DNA from: an uncultured Alphaproteobacteria bacterium | GTDB lineage: Bacteria > Pseudomonadota > Alphaproteobacteria > HIMB59 | NCBI GenBank assembly: GCA_902518505.1 | Contig: CABYGG010000009.1 | Location: 1-46,365 of the forward strand | Length of the DNA stretch: 46,365 bases | Direction of reading: 5' to 3' | Shown here: positions 35,082 through 46,365 of the stretch, piece after piece | Numbering within the stretch: the first letter of the stretch is position 1 | Layout of the letters: every line of letters begins with the position of its first letter | Notes under the pieces: generated by a model | Seen by the model: only the letters and a program-made list of their open reading frames with translations | Told to the model about the DNA's origin: nothing | The model's database searches: none | Translations under genes and position numbers: made by a program

Positions 35082-35963
35082 ATGAATCAAACAATTAATA
35101 AATATTCGAAACAGATAATAATTGTAAATAGTATTTTTATATTATTTTGGCTTACTATATCAATTTTTCCTTTTATTTGGACACTTTGGGGTTCTTTTAA
35201 AGTAAAAGCAGATTTTTTCTCGAGAGCTGATTGGACATATGCTTTAAGTGGTTTTAATACTTTGATTGAAACAGGCGCCACCACAACAATAAAAGCATAT
35301 TTAGAGTCATGGACAGAAGGCGAATTTGGAAGAGCCACTATGAATACAATGATTGTAACTGTATCAGTAGTATCAATTTCATTATTTCTTGGAACTTTAG
35401 GTGCTTATGCTTTGTCTAGATCAACATTTAAATATACTTTTTATATTCTAATTATAGCTTTGGTTTTCAGAGCTATGCCACACATTACTTTAGTATCGGG
35501 CTACTTATTTCCTTTTTTCCAATTAAATATATGGGGAATACTTCCTACTACAATAATTGTTTTGGTAGCCATAAACCAACCATTTACTCTTTGGTTGCTT
35601 TACTCTTTTTTTAAAACTGTACCAAAAGAATTAGATGAAAGTGCTTTGATTGATGGTTGCTCATATTTTCAAGCATTCAGATATATTATTATGCCAGTAA
35701 TGTGGCCTGGAGTAGTTACGGCAGGTTTATTTAGTATGATGTTGGCGTATAACGATTTTACAGTCACCGCATTGTTACTTAATCAGCATAATTATACGAT
35801 GGTGCCTAAAATTAATGCTTATCTCGGCACAGTAGAGTACGGTGGAAATTATATGTGGGCTGTATCAAGTGTTGTTTCTGCGACAGCACCTTTATTTATG
35901 ATTATATGGTTTTTTCAAAAACAATTAATCAGTGGTCTAACAGCTGGAGCTGTAAAAGGTTAA
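35082..35963 (+). CDS. Sugar ABC permease, MalG/UgpE-like
   Basis: A 293 aa polytopic membrane protein with about six helices. The EAA loop reads DESALIDGCSYFQAFRYIIMPVM, and FPFIWTLWGSFK after the first helix is typical of MalG-type subunits. It abuts the MalF-like gene with no spacing. No ATPase follows; the likely partner is the UgpC/MalK-type protein encoded at 22591-23649. The 102 bases after it carry no gene I can support and no clear hairpin. Confidence 0.92.
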   Translation: MNQTINKYSKQIIIVNSIFILFWLTISIFPFIWTLWGSFKVKADFFSRADWTYALSGFNTLIETGATTTIKAYLESWTEGEFGRATMNTMIVTVSVVSISLFLGTLGAYALSRSTFKYTFYILIIALVFRAMPHITLVSGYLFPFFQLNIWGILPTTIIVLVAINQPFTLWLLYSFFKTVPKELDESALIDGCSYFQAFRYIIMPVMWPGVVTAGLFSMMLAYNDFTVTALLLNQHNYTMVPKINAYLGTVEYGGNYMWAVSSVVSATAPLFMIIWFFQKQLISGLTAGAVKG

Positions 35964-36065
35964 TTAAAGTTACATAAATTTTTTAAACGAAATATAAGAT
36001 TATTTTTACTTTATCTGATACATGTAATTTTAGTAAAAAATCCTCTAAAATAATATCCATTATAA

Positions 36066-36920
36066 ATGTCAGAAATTACAGCTAAACTAAAATTTACACA
36101 AGATACACTGATAAGATTAACAGGTAAGAAAGTTAGTCAAAAGGAAATAAAAGATCATTACCTTAAATTATTATCTCATTTAAAACATAAGAAAACACTT
36201 ATGATTGCAGGTTCCCAGGGTTCAGGCAAGTCTACTTTATCAGTTCTAATTAAAAAATTTTTTCTGAAATTTTACTCAAAGAATGTTGTTATATTAAGTA
36301 TTGACGATTTTTATCTATCATCTTTTCAAAGAAAACGATTAGCAAGAAAATTCAACACAGATTTATTTGAAACTAGAGGTGTACCTGGTACTCACAATTT
36401 AAAATTACTCTATAAAGTAACAAATAATTTAATGAAAAAGGAATTTCCAGTCTATGTTCCTGTATTTGATAAAGTAACTGACAACAAAAAAAATTATAAA
36501 AGAAAAATTAGTAAAGTAGATTTGCTAATTTTAGAGGGTTGGTGTGTTGGCTCAAAACCAATCGACTTGAAATATTTAAAAATGAACATTAATAATTTAG
36601 AAAAAAAGAATGACTCAAATTTAATTTGGAGAACTGCTTATAATAGTGCCTTAACTGATTACCAAAAACTTTTTAAAAAATTCAATTATTATTTATTTAT
36701 TAAATTACCAGATTGGGAATTTGTAATTGATTGGAAATATAAACAAGAATTAGATCTCCGATCATTAAAGAGTAGTATTCATCTAAAAAAAAAGCTCCAT
36801 CAATTTATCAAATATTATGAAAAATTATCTAAATGGATGTCATTAAAAACACCAAGTTATTGTAATGTTTTAATAACTTTAGATAAAAATCAATCAATTA
36901 AAAAAATTACATACAAATGA
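36066..36920 (+). CDS. D-glycerate kinase, GLYK-type P-loop kinase
   Basis: A 284 aa cytoplasmic kinase with Walker A GSQGSGKST (49-57), SIDDFYLS (79-85), TRGVPGTHN, VPVFDK and LILEGWCVGSKP. This motif series marks the plant/fungal-type D-glycerate 3-kinase group and its bacterial relatives. It phosphorylates D-glycerate with ATP, most likely to 3-phosphoglycerate. Its stop overlaps the phosphatase start as ATGA. In this operon it would recover the glycerate released by the phosphorylase at the operon end and return 3-phosphoglycerate to the synthase or to central metabolism. Confidence 0.85.
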   Translation: MSEITAKLKFTQDTLIRLTGKKVSQKEIKDHYLKLLSHLKHKKTLMIAGSQGSGKSTLSVLIKKFFLKFYSKNVVILSIDDFYLSSFQRKRLARKFNTDLFETRGVPGTHNLKLLYKVTNNLMKKEFPVYVPVFDKVTDNKKNYKRKISKVDLLILEGWCVGSKPIDLKYLKMNINNLEKKNDSNLIWRTAYNSALTDYQKLFKKFNYYLFIKLPDWEFVIDWKYKQELDLRSLKSSIHLKKKLHQFIKYYEKLSKWMSLKTPSYCNVLITLDKNQSIKKITYK

Positions 36921-37750
36921 AAAGATATCTTATTTTTACTGATCTTGATGGAACTTTACTTGATCATGAAAATTATTCCTTTGGAGCTAATAAGAAAACG
37001 ATATCTACAATTATCAATAACAAAAATGAAATTATTTTTAATACTAGTAAAACATACAGTGAATGTAAAAAATTACTTAAAGAATTGAAATTATCAAATA
37101 TGCCCTTTAGTACTGAAAATGGTGCTGTTATATATTTCCCTAAAATAAGATTTAATAAAATTAAAAACTCATCATCTTTTGAAAAATATTGGAAAGTAAG
37201 AATTGCCAAATTATCTTCAAAGATTTTGCATCAATTTTTAAAAAAGAAACAAAAAAAATATAATTTTTTAATTGCTCAAGATCTTTCATCAATTATTTTA
37301 AAAAGATACACGAATTTGAGTAATACAAATATGATGTTGGATCGTGAGGCAAGTCAAATTATTCTTTGGGACGATAATCTAACAAACTTAAAATTATTCA
37401 AAAAAGAGCTTAAATTTGAAAAAGACGGAATTTTAATAAAAGGTAGTAGGTTCATGCAAATTTCTTCTATATGCAACAAAAGAATAGCTAAAAAGCTAAT
37501 ATCTCATGTTTATGATATTCAATTTCGTGATAAATACTCAAGGAATACTATTGCTTTGGGTGATAGTAGAAATGATATTGACATGTTAAATTCTTGCAAA
37601 TACTCCTGCCTAATTAAAAATTCTTCTGGTGCATATCCAAAATTGCGTTCTAATAAAAAAAATGTTTTTAAATCATCTAAGTTAGCACCTGACGGTTGGA
37701 GTCAAGTTCTGTATAAATTAAATAAAACATTAGATAATAAGATTTTTTAA
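36917..37750 (+). CDS. Glucosyl-/mannosyl-3-phosphoglycerate phosphatase (HAD type IIB)
   Basis: A 277 aa HAD phosphatase with intact motif I FTDLDGTLLD (D9 nucleophile, D11), NTSKTYSEC (motif II) and ALGDSRNDIDML (motif IV). FSTENGAVIYFPK is characteristic of the mannosyl-3-phosphoglycerate phosphatase/YedP group. The neighbouring GpgS-like synthase makes glucosyl-3-phosphoglycerate the likely substrate, giving glucosylglycerate and phosphate. Two bases separate it from the synthase gene. Confidence 0.87.
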   Translation: MKRYLIFTDLDGTLLDHENYSFGANKKTISTIINNKNEIIFNTSKTYSECKKLLKELKLSNMPFSTENGAVIYFPKIRFNKIKNSSSFEKYWKVRIAKLSSKILHQFLKKKQKKYNFLIAQDLSSIILKRYTNLSNTNMMLDREASQIILWDDNLTNLKLFKKELKFEKDGILIKGSRFMQISSICNKRIAKKLISHVYDIQFRDKYSRNTIALGDSRNDIDMLNSCKYSCLIKNSSGAYPKLRSNKKNVFKSSKLAPDGWSQVLYKLNKTLDNKIF

Positions 37751-37752
37751 CC

Positions 37753-38964
37753 ATGCCTGACTTTCATCAAAATGGCGTAATAGCTACTCTTCATAATTTT
37801 AATTCGAAACCTATAGAGGAAATAGAAAAAGAACTTTTAGAATTTTCAAAAGTCTCACCCATGACTTTAATACTTCCTTCTTTGTATTCAGAATTAGAAA
37901 AGCCAGCTTTAACATATATTGTCAATACTTTAAAAAAAGTTAAATACATAAAAAATATTGTTATTGGTTTAGATCAAGCCAATAAACAAGAATTTATAAA
38001 AGCTAAAAAATTTTTTTCAGTGTTGCCACAAAAAAAATATATTCTTTGGAATGATGGACCTAAATTAAAAAAAATAGATCAACATTTATCTAAAATGGAC
38101 CTTGCTCCTGCTGAAAAGGGGAAAGGAAGAAATATTTGGTACTGCATGGGATTTGTAATTTCTCTAAAAGAATCGGGATCTGTTGCAATGCATGATTGTG
38201 ATATAGTCACCTATGATAAAAATTTAGTAGCAAAACTATTTTACCCTGTTGCTAATCCAAAATTTTCATTTGATTTTTGTAAGGGTTTTTATCCTAGGGT
38301 TGCTCAAAAATCTATGAATGGAAGAGTGACAAGGTTACTAGTTACACCTTTAGTTAAATCCTTACAGAAAATGGTTGGATTTAATGAATATTTAAATTTC
38401 TTAGATATATTCAAATATCCTCTGGCTGGTGAATTTTCATTTAAATATAATTTATTGAATGACATAAGAATTCCACATGATTGGGGCCTAGAGATAGGAA
38501 TACTCTCTGAAATGTATAGGAACTTTGCTAATAATAAAATTTGCCAAGTTGATATAGCAGATACCTATGAACATAAACATCAAGAGGTCTCAAAAAATAA
38601 TCGGCAAAGGGGTTTATCAAAAATGACTATAGATATTTCTAAAGCTTTATTTAGAAAATTAGCTACACAAGGTCATGTATTTTCTAATGAGAAGTTTAGA
38701 ACACTAAAAGCAACATACTATCGATTAGCGCTAGATATGGTTCAGATTTATAAAACAGATGCAGAAATGAATGGATTAAACTTCGATGTCCACAAAGAAG
38801 AGGAAATGGTTGAGCTCTTTGCTCAAAATATTATCGAAGCAGGAAAAATATTTCTAGACTCACCAAGTGAAAATCCAAATATACCAACTTGGAGAAGAGT
38901 TGATAGTGCTGACCCAACTATTTTAAAATCTTTTAATGATGCTGTCATGGAAGATAACACCTAA
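37753..38964 (+). CDS. gpgS: Glucosyl-3-phosphoglycerate synthase
   Basis: A 403 aa glycosyltransferase matching GpgS (GT81-like). LILPSLYSELEKPAL replaces the usual GT-A opening, followed by GKGRNIWYCMGFVI, the metal-binding MHDCDIVTYD, FCKGFYPRV and PHDWGLEIGILSEMYR. It transfers glucose from a nucleotide sugar to 3-phosphoglycerate. The product, after the preceding phosphatase, is glucosylglycerate, a compatible solute known in nitrogen-limited or salt-stressed bacteria. The gene overlaps the following phosphorylase by 29 bases. Confidence 0.88.
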   Translation: MPDFHQNGVIATLHNFNSKPIEEIEKELLEFSKVSPMTLILPSLYSELEKPALTYIVNTLKKVKYIKNIVIGLDQANKQEFIKAKKFFSVLPQKKYILWNDGPKLKKIDQHLSKMDLAPAEKGKGRNIWYCMGFVISLKESGSVAMHDCDIVTYDKNLVAKLFYPVANPKFSFDFCKGFYPRVAQKSMNGRVTRLLVTPLVKSLQKMVGFNEYLNFLDIFKYPLAGEFSFKYNLLNDIRIPHDWGLEIGILSEMYRNFANNKICQVDIADTYEHKHQEVSKNNRQRGLSKMTIDISKALFRKLATQGHVFSNEKFRTLKATYYRLALDMVQIYKTDAEMNGLNFDVHKEEEMVELFAQNIIEAGKIFLDSPSENPNIPTWRRVDSADPTILKSFNDAVMEDNT

Positions 38965-40690
38965 AGTGCAAGAAGAATTAAAAAATAATCTAAACATACA
39001 TTTTCAAATAATTTACAAGGATATATTAGATCAAAATGAAATTTTGAAATTAATTAATAGAGTTCTTGATTTATTTCAAAATAAAGACCTAGGTATTTCT
39101 GAGCCTAATTGGTCTCAAAAAGATGTTTTCTTAATTACGTATGGTGACTCAATATATGAAGAAAAAAATAATAAATTAAAAACTTTAAGTAAGTTCTTAG
39201 ACAAGTATTGTAAAAAACAATTCAACAATTTACACATTCTACCTTTTTTTCCATACAGTTCAGATGATGGATTTTCTATAATTGATTATGAAGAAGTAAG
39301 GTCTGATTTAGGTGATTGGAAAGATATTAAATCACTATCAAATAATTTTAGGATAATGAGCGACATAGTTATCAATCATGCATCTGTAGAAAGTAAATAT
39401 TTTAAATCTTTTATTGAGAACAAAGCTGAAACACAAAATTTTTTTATAAAACTTAAAAATAAACAAGGTTATGACCAAGTTGTTCGCCCTAGAAGCTCAG
39501 ATCTTTTTAGAGAATTTGAAATTAATAAAGAAATTTATTATTTATGGTGTACTTTCAGCCACGATCAAGTTGATTTTAATTTTAAAAATCCTGAGGTTTT
39601 ATTTTTCTTCATTAAGTTAATTCATTTATATCTTAAAAATGGTGTTAGAGTATTTAGGTTAGATGCCATTGCTTTCCTTTGGAAAGAACATGACACCAAC
39701 TGTCTAAACTTACCGCAGACTCATGAAGTTGTGAAATTAATGAGAACACTTTTGAATGCATTTAGTAAAAATACTTTACTTATAACTGAAACAAATTTAC
39801 CTAATTTAGAAAATCTTAGTTATTTCGGTGAAAACGATGAAGCAAATGCTGTATACAACTTTGCACTACCACCCTTGCTACTATGGACTCTTGTGATGGG
39901 AGATAGCACAGCTCTTCGTAAATGGTCTATGGGCATGCCTCCTGCGAAAGATCATACATCTTATTTCAATTTCATAGCCTCTCATGATGGTATTGGCCTG
40001 AGACCGACAGAGGGAATTTTAACAGAAAAAGAAAGAAATAACTTAGTCGATATCATGACCGATTTTGGAGCAAAAACTACTAAAAGAAAAAAAACAGATA
40101 ACACCGAGACTGTTTATGAAATAAATATCTCACTCATAGATGCTATGAAAGGAACATTTCAAGGAAGTGATCATTTGCAAATTGAAAGATTTATTTGTTG
40201 CCATGCAATAATGCTAGGACTCGAGGGAATACCAGCACTTTATATACATAGTATTTTGGGCTCAACAAATGACTATGAAAAGTTAGAGCAAACGAAAAAT
40301 AATAGATCTATAAATAGAAGATCTTGGAAGTATGATGAAATTGATGGATTACTTGCAAATACTGATACTTTTAATTCAAAAATTTATAATCAATTATCAA
40401 AATTAATTGAAATTAGAAAAAACCAATCTGCATTTCATCCAAATGCTACACAATTTACATTTAATTTAGGTAAGAACTTTTTTGGTTTTTGGAGACAGAG
40501 TCATGATAAAAGACAGTCGATATTTTGCGTAAGTAATGTAACTAATGTTTTCCAATATTTAGATTTGTCAGAATTAAATCTAATTGCGTCAAATGAATGG
40601 TGGGATTTAATCTCTAATGAAATAATTATTGATATCAAATCAACAATTACTTTAAAGGCTTATCAAACCATGTGGATTACAAATTACTAA
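38936..40690 (+). CDS. GH13_18-type phosphorylase, probable glucosylglycerate phosphorylase
   Basis: A 584 aa alpha-amylase-superfamily enzyme resembling sucrose phosphorylase. Catalytic residues are in place: nucleophile D243 (RVFRLDAIAFLWKE), acid/base E285 (LLITETNLPN) and D351 (FIASHDGIG). The FFPYSSDDGFSIIDYEEV opening is typical of subfamily 18. It has about 80 residues more than sucrose phosphorylase, as do glucosylglycerate and sucrose-6-phosphate phosphorylases. Given gpgS, the phosphatase and glycerate kinase in the same operon, the reaction glucosylglycerate plus phosphate to glucose-1-phosphate plus glycerate is most likely. Two adjacent ATG codons (38936, 38939) are possible starts. 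Confidence 0.85.
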   Translation: MMLSWKITPKVQEELKNNLNIHFQIIYKDILDQNEILKLINRVLDLFQNKDLGISEPNWSQKDVFLITYGDSIYEEKNNKLKTLSKFLDKYCKKQFNNLHILPFFPYSSDDGFSIIDYEEVRSDLGDWKDIKSLSNNFRIMSDIVINHASVESKYFKSFIENKAETQNFFIKLKNKQGYDQVVRPRSSDLFREFEINKEIYYLWCTFSHDQVDFNFKNPEVLFFFIKLIHLYLKNGVRVFRLDAIAFLWKEHDTNCLNLPQTHEVVKLMRTLLNAFSKNTLLITETNLPNLENLSYFGENDEANAVYNFALPPLLLWTLVMGDSTALRKWSMGMPPAKDHTSYFNFIASHDGIGLRPTEGILTEKERNNLVDIMTDFGAKTTKRKKTDNTETVYEINISLIDAMKGTFQGSDHLQIERFICCHAIMLGLEGIPALYIHSILGSTNDYEKLEQTKNNRSINRRSWKYDEIDGLLANTDTFNSKIYNQLSKLIEIRKNQSAFHPNATQFTFNLGKNFFGFWRQSHDKRQSIFCVSNVTNVFQYLDLSELNLIASNEWWDLISNEIIIDIKSTITLKAYQTMWITNY

Positions 40691-40697
40691 TTTAAGA

Positions 40698-40716
40698 TTA
40701 TGTCTTTTCGACATAA
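40698..40716 (+). promoter_or_regulatory. Hairpin in the metY leader, possible regulatory element
   Basis: TTATGTC (40698-40704) and GACATAA (40710-40716) form a perfect seven-base-pair stem with a five-base loop, followed 16 bases later by TTTTTTT (40733-40739). It lies between the phosphorylase and MetY genes. It may be a weak terminator of the upstream operon or part of a methionine-responsive leader. I could not fit it to a SAM-II or SAM-V riboswitch consensus. Confidence 0.35.
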
Positions 40717-40777
40717 GCCCTAAAACTGAGACTTTTTTTCTATTACTTTCATTAAAAAATTTGTGTTATATTTCGAT

Positions 40778-42091
40778 ATGACCGATCCTAAAACATACAA
40801 ATTTAACACTAAAACCTTACATAGTGGGCATCAGCCTGATAAAAATTTTGGCTCCCGTGCCGTTCCAATTTATCAAACAACATCATACTTATTCCAAGAT
40901 GCAGATCACGCAGCTGCTTTATTTAATCTAGAAGAGGGTGGACATATCTATAGCAGAATATCCAATCCTACTATATCTGTTCTTGAAGAAAGAGTTGCAG
41001 CTTTAGAGGGCGGCTCTGCTGCTTTGGCTACTGCCTCTGGTATGAGTGCAATGATGCTAGCTCTTTTAAATATTTGTAGCGCAGGTGATCATATTGTTTC
41101 CTCATCACAATTATATGGAGGCTCTTTTAATTTACTGAGACTAACTTTAAAAAGATTTGGTATTGAAACAACTTTTGTTAAGCCCAGAGACACAGAGGGT
41201 TTCAAAAAAGCAATTCAACCCAATACAAAATGTATTTGGGGTGAGTTGATTGGTAATCCTGGAATAGAAATTATGGATTTACCTGAAATTTCCAAAATAG
41301 CAAAAGACGCCGGTATTCCTCTAATGGTCGATGGAACATTTAACACACCATATTTGTGTAATCTCTTTGAATTAGGTGCAGATATAATCACTCACTCTTT
41401 AACAAAATGGATGGCAGGTCATGGCACTTCTATGGGTGGTATAATTGTTGAAAAGGGTGACTTTGATTGGACTAAGGGAGATAAGTTTCCAACAATGACT
41501 GAACCATATGATGGTTACCATGGTCTTTCTTTTGCAGAAGAATTTGGTCCAGCAGCATTTACTATGAGAGCAAGGGCAGAGGGCATGAGAGACTTTGGTC
41601 CATGTATGAGTCCAACAAATGCATTTAATATTTTAATAGGAATAGAAACTCTTTCAGTGAGAATGGAAAAGCATTTATCCAATACTAAAATAATGGTTGA
41701 TTACTTAAGTAACAACCCAAGTGTTTCTTGGGTAAATCATCCAAGTTTACCGGATCACCCTGATCATAAAGTTGCAGCAAAATTAATGCCTAAGGGCGCT
41801 GGCTCAATGATAGCTTTTGGAATTAAGGGAGGCAAAGAAGCTGGTCACGCATTTATAAACTCTTTAAAACTAACTTCACATTTAGCTAACGTTGGCGACG
41901 CAAAATCACTAGTTATTCATCCAGCATCTGCAACTCACTCTCAAATGGATAAAAAATCATTAGAGTTGGCAGGTTTAACTGAAGATATGATACGTTTTTC
42001 TGTTGGCTTGGAAGACATGGATGACATCATTAATGACTTTGAAAATGGTTTCAGAGCATCTCAAAAGCCAAGACTTGTAGCTTCTAAATGA
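40778..42091 (+). CDS. metY: O-acetyl/O-succinyl-homoserine sulfhydrylase (MetY-like)
   Basis: A 437 aa PLP enzyme of the Cys/Met metabolism family. Key features: SRAVPIYQTTSYLF, YSRISNPT, ATASGMSAMMLAL, and the PLP-binding Lys in THSLTKWMAGHGTSMGG (K210 from this start). The length and SLTKWMAGHGTSMGG favour the sulfhydrylase over cystathionine gamma-synthase. It makes homocysteine directly from O-acetylhomoserine and sulfide. A GTG five codons upstream (40763) is in frame, but the ATG at 40778 aligns better with the family start TDPKTYKFNTKTLHSG. Its stop overlaps the next gene as ATGA. Confidence 0.92.
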   Translation: MTDPKTYKFNTKTLHSGHQPDKNFGSRAVPIYQTTSYLFQDADHAAALFNLEEGGHIYSRISNPTISVLEERVAALEGGSAALATASGMSAMMLALLNICSAGDHIVSSSQLYGGSFNLLRLTLKRFGIETTFVKPRDTEGFKKAIQPNTKCIWGELIGNPGIEIMDLPEISKIAKDAGIPLMVDGTFNTPYLCNLFELGADIITHSLTKWMAGHGTSMGGIIVEKGDFDWTKGDKFPTMTEPYDGYHGLSFAEEFGPAAFTMRARAEGMRDFGPCMSPTNAFNILIGIETLSVRMEKHLSNTKIMVDYLSNNPSVSWVNHPSLPDHPDHKVAAKLMPKGAGSMIAFGIKGGKEAGHAFINSLKLTSHLANVGDAKSLVIHPASATHSQMDKKSLELAGLTEDMIRFSVGLEDMDDIINDFENGFRASQKPRLVASK

Positions 42092-42897
42092 AGCTAAAAG
42101 TTAATGGAAAAGAGGCATATTACACATCCAGTGGAAGAAAAATAGATAAAAATCAACCCTCGATTGTATTTGTTCATGGTAGTGGTTTGAGCCATGTCAC
42201 ATGGGTGCTTCAAACAAGATACTTTGCATTTCACGGTTACAATACAATTGCGGTAGATTTACCTGGCCATGGTGACTCCGAGGGACCACCATTAAAAACT
42301 ATTGAAGAGATGGCTGATTGGGTTGCAGACCTGTTAACAGCTTTGGGTATTGAGAAAGCCTCATATGTAGGTCATTCTCAAGGATGCTTGGTGGGATTAG
42401 AATTTGCACAAAGACATCCTGAGAAATTAGATTTACTGGCATTAATCAACGGATCTATGTCAATGAAGATGAACACTGAACTTTTAGACCTAGCATTAAA
42501 TAAAGATCAAAAAGCTGTTGATCTTATGATGGATTGGGTGCACGGACCTTTAGGTCATAAAGGTGGCCATCCTGTTCCAGGATTAAGTCATTTAGGTATG
42601 GGCGGTCAGTTGGTATCTTCAAATAATGACGGAACTCTTGGTGCTGACTTCAATGCTTGCGATAAATACACAAATGGTGAAACTGCTGCTAAAAGTATAA
42701 AACACCCAACTTTATGTATCGTTGGCAAACATGATAAGATGACACCAAAAAAAGTTGGTTTAGAATTAGCTTCAAATATAGAGGGATCCAAAACAGTTGT
42801 TCTAGAAGAGTCTGGACATATGTCTATTTTAGAAACGGCGAGTGAAACTAAAAATATTTTAAAAAGTTTCTTTAAAGAAAATAGTCGTGCTTCATAA
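42088..42897 (+). CDS. Alpha/beta hydrolase
   Basis: A 269 aa alpha/beta-hydrolase-fold protein. Oxyanion region VHGSGLSHVTW, nucleophile elbow GHSQG with S97, acid D216 in VGKHDKMTP and H244 in SGHMSI form a complete triad. The substrate is unknown; esters, lactones or thioesters are possible. It is coupled to metY by a four-base overlap and overlaps the GFA-like gene by 11 bases. A link to sulfur or acyl-homoserine metabolism is only suggested by this position. Confidence 0.87.
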   Translation: MKLKVNGKEAYYTSSGRKIDKNQPSIVFVHGSGLSHVTWVLQTRYFAFHGYNTIAVDLPGHGDSEGPPLKTIEEMADWVADLLTALGIEKASYVGHSQGCLVGLEFAQRHPEKLDLLALINGSMSMKMNTELLDLALNKDQKAVDLMMDWVHGPLGHKGGHPVPGLSHLGMGGQLVSSNNDGTLGADFNACDKYTNGETAAKSIKHPTLCIVGKHDKMTPKKVGLELASNIEGSKTVVLEESGHMSILETASETKNILKSFFKENSRAS

Positions 42898-43231
42898 AGG
42901 ATCGTGTCATTGTAAAGCTATTGAGTTTGAGATTGACTCTGATCTTGAAAAAATAATGCAATGCAATTGCTCCATTTGTATTAGAAAAAATGCAAAAATG
43001 ATAATGGTTCCTAAATCTAATTTTAAACTTTTAAAGGGAAAAGAAGATCTATCTCTTTATCAATTTAATCTAAACTTAGCTGAACATTTTTTTTGCAAGC
43101 ATTGCGGGATATACACTCATCACAATAGAAGAACTGATCCAAACGGTATGGGTATTAATCTAGGGTGCTTAGATGATGTAGATCCACTAGACTATGAAGC
43201 TGGTCTCAATGACGGAAGAAAACTATCCTAG
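42887..43231 (+). CDS. GFA/CENP-V family zinc protein
   Basis: A 114 aa protein with the full zinc Cys pattern of the glutathione-dependent formaldehyde-activating (GFA/CENP-V) family: SCHC near residue 7-9, CNCSIC and CKHCGIY. Members include Gfa, which was proposed to speed the reaction of glutathione with formaldehyde; most have no proven role. The start is a GTG inside the hydrolase gene, giving MLHKGSCHCKAIEFEI, which fits the family beginning. Confidence 0.85.
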   Translation: MLHKGSCHCKAIEFEIDSDLEKIMQCNCSICIRKNAKMIMVPKSNFKLLKGKEDLSLYQFNLNLAEHFFCKHCGIYTHHNRRTDPNGMGINLGCLDDVDPLDYEAGLNDGRKLS

Positions 43232-43253
43232 TCAGATCTTGATTTTAATATAA

Positions 43254-46272
<3,019 letters not shown>

Positions 46273-46276
<4 letters not shown>

Positions 46277-46365
46277 ATTTAGATATTACAAAATTATCAA
46301 TTGATGAATTAAAAACATTTAAGAAATTTAATAGAGAATTTTTACCAAAAATTAAAAAATTAGAT
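46273..46365 (+). CDS. Start of an unidentified gene (cut by window end)
   Basis: An ATG overlapping the guaA stop (ATGA) opens a frame that runs 31 codons to the window end without a stop. It begins MNLDITKLSIDELKTFKKFN and is rich in Lys and Leu. Too short to assign. The overlap with guaA, like the other junctions nearby, is the main reason to accept it as a gene. Confidence 0.55.

Noticed and set aside
36917-38964. Mannosylglycerate pathway
   Set aside because: The phosphatase family would allow it, but the synthase looks like GpgS and the phosphorylase belongs to the glucosyl-specific GH13_18 group.
40691-40777. A SAM-II or SAM-V riboswitch before metY
   Set aside because: The hairpin and following bases do not fit the consensus I know, so it is kept only as an unclassified leader.

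Overview
The window is an AT-rich, gene-dense stretch of a streamlined marine-type alphaproteobacterial genome (inference). Support for this: ntrY-ntrX-trkA order; the long alphaproteobacterial form of SerC beside SerA and a DUF1015 protein; an NDUFS4-like respiratory complex I accessory protein, a family largely confined to Alphaproteobacteria and mitochondria; many ABC importers; stop/start overlaps, GTG and TTG starts, and almost no intergenic DNA. A SAR11- or HIMB59-like lineage fits, but the sequence alone cannot fix the order. No phage genes, insertion sequences or CRISPR were seen, and no stretch over 300 bases lacks a gene. The longest gap (20880-21112) holds tRNA-Arg.

Layout. 1-5077: end of ntrY, ntrX, trkA, an inositol-monophosphatase-family enzyme, a 3-hydroxyisobutyrate-dehydrogenase-like enzyme and an AlkA-like DNA glycosylase, all on + and mostly overlapping. 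5137-10211: a BMP-type purine/nucleoside importer facing a xanthine/guanine phosphoribosyltransferase. 10235-15281: a decayed Gfo/Idh-like protein, a small hypothetical, an unlisted 29-33 aa membrane peptide on -, DUF1015, serC, serA and a Nudix hydrolase. 15334-21019: tRNA-Pro, the NDUFS4-like gene, a branched-chain amino acid importer (binding protein on +, livMHFG-like genes convergent on -) and tRNA-Arg.

21113-35963 is the most unusual part: about 15 kb with a HAD protein lacking both catalytic Asp residues, an SDR, a UgpC/MalK-type ATPase, a HisD-family dehydrogenase, five SnoaL-like genes holding about nine domains, a bicupin, an RraA-like protein, a MetE-C-terminal-like protein, and a sugar-type binding protein with two permeases. 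I read it as uptake and breakdown of one unknown small molecule, probably a sugar, polyol or a methylated derivative. No transcription factor is present.

36066-40690 is a compact glucosylglycerate operon: glycerate kinase, phosphatase, GpgS-like synthase and a GH13 phosphorylase. Together they could both make and recover glucosylglycerate. 40763-46365 holds a MetY-like sulfhydrylase, an alpha/beta hydrolase, a GFA/CENP-V protein, guaB, guaA and the start of one more gene.
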